A stretch of 64,000 bases of DNA from Gongronella butleri. Lineage: Eukaryota > Mucoromycota > Mucoromycetes > Mucorales > Cunninghamellaceae. The notes beneath the pieces are model-generated. The model did no database searches. It was not told the origin of the DNA and was given only the letters and a program-made list of their open reading frames with translations. Positions 57,278 through 64,000 of the stretch are shown piece after piece (positions within the stretch are counted from its first letter, which is position 1; each line of letters starts with the position of its first letter). The position numbers were made by a program, and so were the translations under genes. The stretch covers positions 496,001 to 560,000 of the forward strand of contig JAIWZP010000009.1 of assembly GCA_025201375.1 (NCBI GenBank), given 5' to 3'.

Positions 57278-58927
57278 ATGAGCTGTGATTCCTCTGTGGA
57301 TGGGAGTGACAAGGAGTCGTTGAGGCAAAAGAGCGATAGCCTGCTTGCTTCGACGTTGCGTAAAACCGACCTTTTGGACGTGTTGGATGGGCCACGTCCG
57401 TCGCGCGACACGGACTCGTGGAGTGTTGCGGCGACGATTGACGACCAAGAGAGTGTTGTCAGTGTGCAAGGCGGTCTTGTTGGGTTGGCAAGCACGAGCA
57501 CGTTGTTTCTTCACGAAGGGCTCCGAGACGAGCCATTGTCGCTTGAAACACTACAAGAGCCGCGCGGCCAAGACGACGGTGACGACGACAAACGATCGCG
57601 GTCCAATGCGGCGGAATTTGGCGATGATGTGAAAACGGAAGACCGACGGAGGGAGGAGCAAAAAGACCAAGATGAACAGGATGAAGATGATGATGACGAT
57701 GGCCATGGCGATCAACATCATATTGTTAGCGACTCCATCAGTGCGCCTCCGCAACCACAACCCTCATTCACCCACGTCGCCAAGCCCTATGTGGAATTGA
57801 TGGAGGAAAACGACCTGTTGCTCTCGCAAATCAGAGATTTACGCCTCACACAAAAGCATCAAGCCCACATGATCGACCATTTGCGCCATCTCACCGATCC
57901 AAGCGTCTTTAGTCAAGCTATGCGTACCGCCGCAGCCGCTGCAAAGGATGACGACATCCATCACCCATTGCACTATCATTTCGATCCCGTCGATATTCTC
58001 GACGCGCCTTCGTCTTCGGATCCGCCGCCCCCGCACCAAGTCCGCTCAGAAACCGCCGCCATGTCCGCCGCAAGTACCACTGAATCCCCCACGAAGGAAC
58101 AACACGCGCCGGAGCAACAACAACAAGTCCAACAAGAGCACCAACAGCAGCAACAACAACATCAAGAGCAACAACAAGAGCAACAGCGACAGCAACAACA
58201 ACAACAGGCGCAACAGGCGCAACAACAGCAGCAACAACAACAACAGCAACAACAACAACAACAACAACAACAGCAACAACAACAACAACAACAACAGCAA
58301 CAGCCTGTTTATCAGCCATTGTCCATTTCAGAGCTGCTCATCCGCTTGTCCGAGCAATTGCCCAAATTTGCCGTGGCCACCGTCGATCTGGAATTCCAAT
58401 TGACCCTCGAACAGCATCTGTATTCGGCCATCATCGATGCCTACTTGCTCCCCTTGCCCTTTGGCACAAGCAATCAGCAATTGCTCAACACCGCCTATCG
58501 CGATCAGCTGCGCCGCTTCCATTCGACACTCGGAAGCAATTTTGCAAAATGGTATCGCCGCCAGACCGTCCAATCGCTCGCGCTCAACCCGGCCACCAAA
58601 GAATACCTCGAGCATACCCGTGAACAATTGCTGCTGCAACTGATGGACGCCCTTGCCGCTATGAAAAAGAACGGCCAGCGACCCCAGATGAACCACCAGC
58701 ACTGGGTCGATCTCATGCAGTGCTGCCAGCGCCTCTCTCTCGAGATCCATGGTGGCGAGGCAGACGTCTTCATCCAGCCCATACGCATTGGCTCTGAATT
58801 CGACCTCGACAGCATGATCCTCGCCGACAATTCCCCTCAACAGGGCAAGGTCGCTATCGTCGTCAGGCCACTCTTCATCGATGACTGCGAACAAATCTTA
58901 TTACCCGCAAAAGTCGTTCTTGCTTGA
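57278..58927 (+). CDS. Hypothetical polyglutamine protein
   Basis: One exon of 549 aa beginning MSCDSSVDGSDKES. The frame is open upstream but there reads as poly-Phe and Lys from T and A runs, so this ATG is preferred. Residues 100-150 are acidic (DEQDEDDDDDGHGD), about 170-208 form a short coiled coil (YVELMEENDLLLSQIRDLRL), and about 280-345 are almost pure Gln with some His, Glu and Ala. The last 200 residues look like a folded helical domain, with ISELLIRLSEQLPKFAV, HLYSAIIDAYLLPLPFG and QHWVDLMQCCQRLSLEI. I do not recognise that domain. The mixture of CAA and CAG codons argues that the Gln tract is selected at protein level rather than a fresh microsatellite expansion. Confidence 0.82.
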   Translation: MSCDSSVDGSDKESLRQKSDSLLASTLRKTDLLDVLDGPRPSRDTDSWSVAATIDDQESVVSVQGGLVGLASTSTLFLHEGLRDEPLSLETLQEPRGQDDGDDDKRSRSNAAEFGDDVKTEDRRREEQKDQDEQDEDDDDDGHGDQHHIVSDSISAPPQPQPSFTHVAKPYVELMEENDLLLSQIRDLRLTQKHQAHMIDHLRHLTDPSVFSQAMRTAAAAAKDDDIHHPLHYHFDPVDILDAPSSSDPPPPHQVRSETAAMSAASTTESPTKEQHAPEQQQQVQQEHQQQQQQHQEQQQEQQRQQQQQQAQQAQQQQQQQQQQQQQQQQQQQQQQQQQQQQPVYQPLSISELLIRLSEQLPKFAVATVDLEFQLTLEQHLYSAIIDAYLLPLPFGTSNQQLLNTAYRDQLRRFHSTLGSNFAKWYRRQTVQSLALNPATKEYLEHTREQLLLQLMDALAAMKKNGQRPQMNHQHWVDLMQCCQRLSLEIHGGEADVFIQPIRIGSEFDLDSMILADNSPQQGKVAIVVRPLFIDDCEQILLPAKVVLA

Positions 58928-59464
58928 TCCCCCCTTCCCTCGCCAATCCCACTTTTTTTTTTTACCCCCCCCCAATTCCCCCTCTCACACTCAATGCCAC
59001 TTTTTATATTCTCTTTTAACGCGACACACTTCCAAGGACCGCTTTTTCGTGTGCTTGCCCCATATACTCGCTAGTTTTGTTTATTTGTCTTGTTTTTCCC
59101 CCTTTTTTTTTCATTTCTCTCCCTCTTTCTCGTTGTATCTTGTAGTAGTCAATCATCGCTCCATTAAAAAAAAAGTGAAAAATAAAAAAAATCAGTCATC
59201 CCAATGGCCATTGGACGCGAATTTTTTCTGGGTGCAAGGCGCGTTTTATAATTTAACGCTCTTGTTTCATGCTCATTGTGCCAGACATGGCCAGTTTCCA
59301 TCTTATACAAATTCATCTTGGGCGACGACCAGTTGCATTCTGTGTCTTGACATTGGTGATAAATGGCGCGGATTGTCGAGAAAGCCGCAATGGACGCATT
59401 TATACGTCAAAAATAGTCGCCCATCAAGAAGTTTACAAGAAAAATGCAAATATTTTCCTTCAAC
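58928..59464. other. 3' flank of the polyQ gene
   Basis: T- and C-rich sequence after the stop, then sequence without recognisable features. No gene. Confidence 0.45.
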
Positions 59465-60290
59465 CAAAAGCTCCTGGCGCCTCTTGTTCAAATGAGCCCT
59501 CTCTCAAGGCGACGTGGCGCGCAAGCATCATTTTCGAAAAGCACGGATTTTCCAAGGGGTGGAGTTGATCAGTTGAAAATCGTCAAATTTAGGTCCTCAG
59601 ATCGCCTCGCCGTTCACATATATGGTGAAGATCCCGTCGTAACCGGTAGAAATGGCATAAAAACCTGGGATCCATTGACTGGTTGTTGCGTAAAATGCAA
59701 AAAGTTGCGAATTTTCACTCCAACGCAAACTTGACGAGGATCGATCACAGCGCCCTGGAAGTTATATCATCAGAAAGGGCATGGCTCGAAGCGTACCTGG
59801 ACATAGGTGATCAATGAAAAAAGTGATATTTTGCATGGTTGACACGGTTTAAACATCATAGAATATTTTCAACGCGTGAAAAAGCGCGTCAGGCTTTGAG
59901 TTACACGCGCCGTGCTCAATCAAACTCATGCACCCGGCGCGTCCCTTGCTAATGGACGCGTCGGTGCGGCAATTTGGACGCATTTTTTTGTACAAATCGC
60001 CGGCAAAGTTTTAGCTAAAATCGCAATTTGCTCGCCAACCAGCAGATCGATTCTACCCGCTTTGACCATTTTTCGTCGTTTCACTATGCGATGCACTATG
60101 TATGCAAGTTTGGTGTCGTTCTGCGAACCCACTTTTTCGATTTCTTCTCGGGTGCTCAAAATGGCCCATTTTAGTATTTGCGTGTTGCGTCCCCCCAAGG
60201 CCTATGACAACCTCAAACTGAGTTCGACTACGGATTTCTAGCTTACCATTTCACATCAGGACGCGTTTCGATTCATGAATGTGGCTAGTT
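59465..60290 (+). repeat. Dispersed repeat family A, copy 3
   Basis: Shares with copies 1 and 2 the blocks TTGTTCAAATGAG, TTCCAAGGGGTGGAGTTGA, AAATTTAGGTCCTCAGATCG, GGGATCCATTGACTGG, CATCAGAAAGGGCATGGCTC, TAATGGACGCGTCGG and GTGTCGTTCTGCGAACCC. This copy is closest to copy 1 in the central part. Non-coding. Confidence 0.8.
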
Positions 60291-61852
60291 TAACTAGCTG
60301 CAATATAAATCACAGTCAAAGAAGACATTTGATGGCTGACACAGCAATGTCCCCATAGAATCTCTTCAAAGCAAACACGTGTTTAAATGGCTTTTTCTTG
60401 CTAATTTTTTGAGATATATCATGCTCGGAATGGCGGTGCTTTTGTCGGGTAAACGAAGAAAAACGGTGATTATTTGCCCTCCTTCTGATTGAGATCCTCC
60501 GTGTATGATGTTAACAGGGGCCCTAATTTTGAAGTACATGACGATCAACGTAGAAATCCGGCAATGCCAGTTTTGACAGGGATCGAAGCTTTGAAACGGC
60601 TGGCAACCGTGAAATTTGGTTATATGCTATTTTCACATCTTGGTGCTATGACCAAACAAGATTGGCTTTTATCCGCGTCAAACTTGCTGTAAATACTTTC
60701 ATCTACTCGTAGTCACATGCTGCACAAAAATAAATTACAAGTTGCTGGAGGACATTTGAGAAATGGCAAAATTGTATTTTGTTATTTCTTGTGAATATTT
60801 TTACCGATTAAATTATTGAAGTGGCAAATAAACTTGTCCGGCTGATTATGCCATTTGTCACTATTGCTCGTGCTTTATTTTGAGACGATCTGATGGCACT
60901 GCGCTCAAGTCTGGTGAGAAACCAGGGATGACGCGCATCTTGATAGGTAACTCTCATTGCGTTTGCACCAACCATCTCAATCACCACTTTTATTCGTCAA
61001 ACCAAAGGGCGTACAACTGCATGGTAGTCATTGCCAGGCAGCCAGATCACATTTATAAATCTGTGTTTTTGGACTTCTGAGGTCCAAGTTTCAGACGCGC
61101 GTTTTCTCGACGAGGAAGCGCGCCCAGGACGCCAAATTGCGACTATGTCTAGAACAACACCAAAGACGTGAAACAACCCGACAAAGCCCGAGAAATACGC
61201 GTTGTGCCTGAATAATGTCAAAAATTATGCAAATTGCCATTTTGCATAATTTTTCAGTTTTACGCCCTTTGTGTTGTCCAACGACATGAAAACTTGGAGA
61301 TGATGCACATGATGGACGCGTAGAAAATGTGGCCAAAGTCTCAATTAATTTGGCTAGACCAAAGAGGACATGGGATTGTACTCAGTGTCGAGATCGGTTA
61401 TTAAGACATTTTGTTGGCATTTTGCATCTTTATGGAGCCGGATCACGTACAAAAGTCTTGTCATCAAGTGCATCAGACGCGCTCTTGGCTTTTTTTTTTG
61501 CCGCGACGCGCCATTTTGTTTGTCGTTTTTGGTCATTTCTACGATTTTATAATGATGCACTGTAAATCCGCTTTTTTTCCTCGCTACTAGCCGTGTCTTT
61601 TTCTTTTTTCTATTGCGTCTATCGCTCCTTGCAATCAATGATAAAAGAAAATAAAAAAATGGCATCGAAGCAAATGGACGGAGTGGTCTTGGCTTTCGCG
61701 CTTGGCGCCTTTATTTTTTGTACATATGCTAGGCGGCGGCGGAAAAAGGGTCCCTTTTTCTTTTTCCTTGTCCTTTCATTCACCTGCAGCGTCCCGTTTG
61801 CCGCGCTTTTTGCTCATCTCGCTGCACTTTTTCTCATTTTTCCTTTATAAAC
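60291..61852. other. Intergenic region upstream of the UPF0132-like gene
   Basis: Only short frames, no recognised repeat or RNA gene. The right end is the promoter and leader of the gene starting at 61853. Confidence 0.45.
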
Positions 61853-62161
61853 ATGGACTTTTCACCGTACAAACCGTCTCCAGACGACGACCGCAAGCGC
61901 CAAGACCGACAAAAGGGCAAGACCAAAGCAACCGACTATGCGAATCCCTCATACTCGCCATACCAAGCTGGTGGCAGTGTCGGCGGCGGCCACGGCGCGT
62001 CGTTTCAGTCGTCACCGGCTTCGTCGTCTGCGTCGCCGTCTATGCTCGAGCAAGGCGGCTCAGGAGGAGGCGCGACGCTGCGTGTCAACAAGTACGAGAC
62101 CACGCTACCGATCCGCGTCGATGTCGAGGCGGCCTTGACTTATGTCGTTCCGCCATTATCT

Positions 62162-62200
<39 letters not shown>

Positions 62201-62684
62201 CATGAAAAAGCGCGCGGCTAATGGCCCCGTTTACGTCATTGTTTCTTGATAGGCTTGGTATTTCTTGTGCTTGAGACGCACAATGATTATGTGCGCTTCC
62301 ACGCTTGGCAAGTAAGTCGCGGTGGGCCCAGTGCGGAGTCCATTGGCCTGCAAGAACGAAAAAAAGGGGGGGGGCAAATTCACACTTTTTTTTTTTTCTC
62401 AGTCGTCCCTCTATTTTTTGGCGCTCATGTCTGTGCTTTTCCTGATGTTGTTCATCTCGACCTTTTTGTCTTGGGTGCTTTTCTTTGTGGGCATTGGATC
62501 GATTGGTTATCTTGCGTATGAAATGAGGCGCAGGGTCACATGGAGAATAGAAAACGCGCGGCTCATTGTTTCTTTTATTTTTTTGGTTATTAGATATCGT
62601 GCTTATCTGGACGGTGCGTCCCTTGAGCGGTACGAAATGCCATATTTCGGCCCAATGGCGAGCGAATGGGTCGACACGGAATGA
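61853..62684 (+). CDS. UPF0132/DUF4870-like small integral membrane protein
   Basis: Four exons (61853-62162, 62253-62311, 62403-62515, 62594-62684) encode 190 aa. The N-terminal 85 residues are hydrophilic, Ser/Gly/Pro-rich. The conserved domain reads VDVEAALTYVVPPLSGL, then VLETHNDYVRFHAWQSSLYF, a long hydrophobic stretch and YLAYRAYLDGASLERYEMPY ending PMASEWVDTE. The NDYVRFHAWQS and Y(E/R)xPxFGxxAxxWV elements mark the family. About three membrane segments are expected. The last intron (donor GTATGA at 62516) is chosen because it restores the conserved LAYRAYLDG; reading through would add about 26 atypical residues. Function of the family is not established; it is found in bacteria and fungi. 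Confidence 0.88.
62169..62199. repeat. 31-base A homopolymer in an intron
   Basis: Follows the donor GTAAAT at 62163 in the first intron of the UPF0132-like gene. Confidence 0.9.
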
Positions 62685-63152
62685 AAAAGGAAGAATTGGC
62701 TCGCTTATGGTCTAACCATGAAAGAAGAAAATATCCCTCGCTTTTTGTGTACGTTTGTTTAGCCTCGCTTTTCCCCCTTTCCATCTACCCAATTTCATTC
62801 TTTCCCCCCCCCCATTTGTAGCTCACCCAATTGATTTATACCTATAATGCACGTCCCGTCTTTGTCCCACACCCCCAATGCGCCTGTGCCTTTTTCTTGA
62901 TCCGCTCACCACGTAAAAAAAAGAGGCGTCGCGCCTCTTGTTACGCTTTTGTACTACGAAAATCATATTTATTAACTTGCATCATTGCCGTGGCGGCCGA
63001 TGGTGTTGCACTGAAAATGCGAAAAAAAAGGGGAAAACAAAAAAAAAAGAGTAGAAAGGTACGTGGACAACAAGGTAGTTTTTCTATGCGAATGGGCAAG
63101 TGAGTGGAGGCGGGAGATGAAAGAGAAAAGGGCGCGCGCACGACGAGCCTGC
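62685..63152. other. Convergent gap between the UPF0132-like and RhoGEF-like genes
   Basis: Holds both 3' ends. No gene is supported. Confidence 0.45.
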
Positions 63153-63879
63153 TCATTGTGACCATTGTTTCTCGCTCTCGCTTGTGGATGAGCTTGTCAT
63201 GGATAGCTTGGATGATGTGCCCACGCGATGCAGCGAATGGGCCGGCGTGCGACCCTGTCGACGCGCCTCTGTGATCACGCAACGAGAAAGAAAAACGAAA
63301 AAAAAAAAAAAGTGAGAATTGCACGCCTGAAGGATTATGCGGGGGAAATGGACGATAGACAGGATGGCATGGGAGGCTGGAAAGAGGGATTTGACTGTTT
63401 CTCTTTTTTTTTTACCTGTGGCAATGGCTTCCAATTGATCGAGTTTGGAGATGACCTTTTGCAATTTGTGAGCCCAGATGTCCTGGTCTTCTTTTGTGTG
63501 TGCAAAAAGGATGTGGTTAGTGGAGGTGGCCATGATGGTTGAATTTAGCGTGTCGACACCCTTGAGCGATGAGATGAGCTCCAATGCATTGTCGCCGCCG
63601 GCTTCCTCGCGCGTGAGCTTGCGCACCTTTGCGTGCTCCAGCGGAATGTGGCCCTTGTATTGCAATGTGGCATGGCCCTCCTGCTTGGGCCGCACAAAGA
63701 CAAGCATGTCGGAGAACAACACGCACGAGTGCGAATCGCCCAATGTCTTGCCATTGACAACCACACGATGCAGGTCCTTGCGCAAGATCAGGCGCCGCCT
63801 GGCATTCGGCCCAAACGGCGCATTTAAAATCAAATTTTGCACTTTTTGCACCTGAGTGACATTATCGGCATCCACGAGT
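63153..63879 (-). CDS. RhoGEF-like protein, C-terminal PH domain, partial
   Basis: Two exons are visible, 63879-63416 and 63268-63153, giving the last 193 or so residues; the gene continues beyond the right end of the window. After a helix (VTQVQKVQNLILNAPFGPNA) a PH domain runs from about RRLILRKDLHRVVV through HSCVLFSDMLVFVRPKQ, LQYKGHIPLEHAKVRKL and ILFAHTKEDQDIWAHKLQKV, with the conserved C-terminal-helix Trp. This is the arrangement that follows a DH domain in Dbl-type Rho guanine-nucleotide exchange factors, where the helix before the PH is the end of the DH. Such proteins activate Rho/Cdc42 GTPases at the cell cortex. The DH domain itself is not in the window. The C-terminal 40 residues are Ser/Arg-rich and end EKQWSQ. 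Confidence 0.8.
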
Positions 63880-63916
63880 CTAATAAAAAAAAGAAGCTTG
63901 TGTTACATGTCTGACG

Positions 63917-63947
<31 letters not shown>

Positions 63948-64000
63948 AAAAGGGTAAAAGGCGCGCCGTGGCGGTCCGGTTCATTGGCAAAAAAAAAAAA

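Noticed and set aside
57918..58319. Valine-rich minus-strand protein opposite the polyQ gene
   Set aside because: It is the mirror of CAA/CAG repeats read in reverse (GTT/GTG) and has no independent support.
62516..62593. Reading through the last intron of the UPF0132-like gene
   Set aside because: The frame stays open, but the added residues (MRRRVTWRIENARL...) interrupt the conserved YLAY-RAYLDG segment, and good GT and TTATTAG signals flank them.

Overview
The window is nuclear DNA of a filamentous, intron-rich fungus. Coding genes carry many short GT-AG introns with long A or T runs. The gene set (class V myosin, velvet factor, 3R-Myb, Opi1, separase, Tctex-type dynein light chain, Set5-like SET/MYND protein, RhoGEF PH domain) fits an early-diverging fungus. 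Mucoromycota, probably a Mucorales-like lineage, is my best guess; the assignment is inferred from gene content and intron density, not from a marker gene. No rRNA, tRNA, CRISPR array or prokaryotic feature was found.

Layout. 1-2.4 kb: 3' end of a myosin V gene, then a WW-domain gene (both +). 4.9-11.3 kb: three minus-strand genes (an unknown coiled-coil protein, a velvet regulator, a Set5-like methyltransferase). 11.3-15.4 kb: gene-poor, with a dispersed repeat. 15.4-17.3 kb: a three-repeat Myb factor (-). 17.3-24.2 kb: gene-free, with a tandem array of about 496-bp units. 24.2-37.0 kb: a coiled-coil protein (-), Opi1 (+) and a complete 26-exon separase (-). 39.9-42.0 kb: an MFS transporter (+). 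42.2-43.6 kb: an intronless reading frame made of about eight consecutive helix-turn-helix repeats, with two frame breaks at A-runs. 43.6-48.3 kb: a repeat island with an almost perfect 1,006-bp foldback transposon flanked by TA, and TA-CAG-TA / TA-CTG-TA arrays that look like excision scars. 48.3-58.9 kb: a Ser/Asp-rich protein (-), Tctex light chain (+), a 15-exon M16 zinc metallopeptidase (-), a membrane-anchored HSL-type hydrolase (-) and a polyQ protein (+). 59.5-60.3 kb: another dispersed repeat copy. 61.9-64 kb: a UPF0132/DUF4870-like membrane protein (+) and the 3' end of a RhoGEF-like PH protein (-).

Most genes are single-copy housekeeping or regulatory genes with no operon-like relation. 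Several pairs are divergent with short shared promoters (49000/49199, 57075/57278, 25524/26385). The unusual biology lies in the 42-48 kb region: a multi-HTH reading frame beside a young Tc1/mariner-type non-autonomous element, and several repeat families shared across the window. Exon coordinates were read by eye from splice signals, reading phase and family conservation, and may be off by a base or use a different nearby splice site in a few places.
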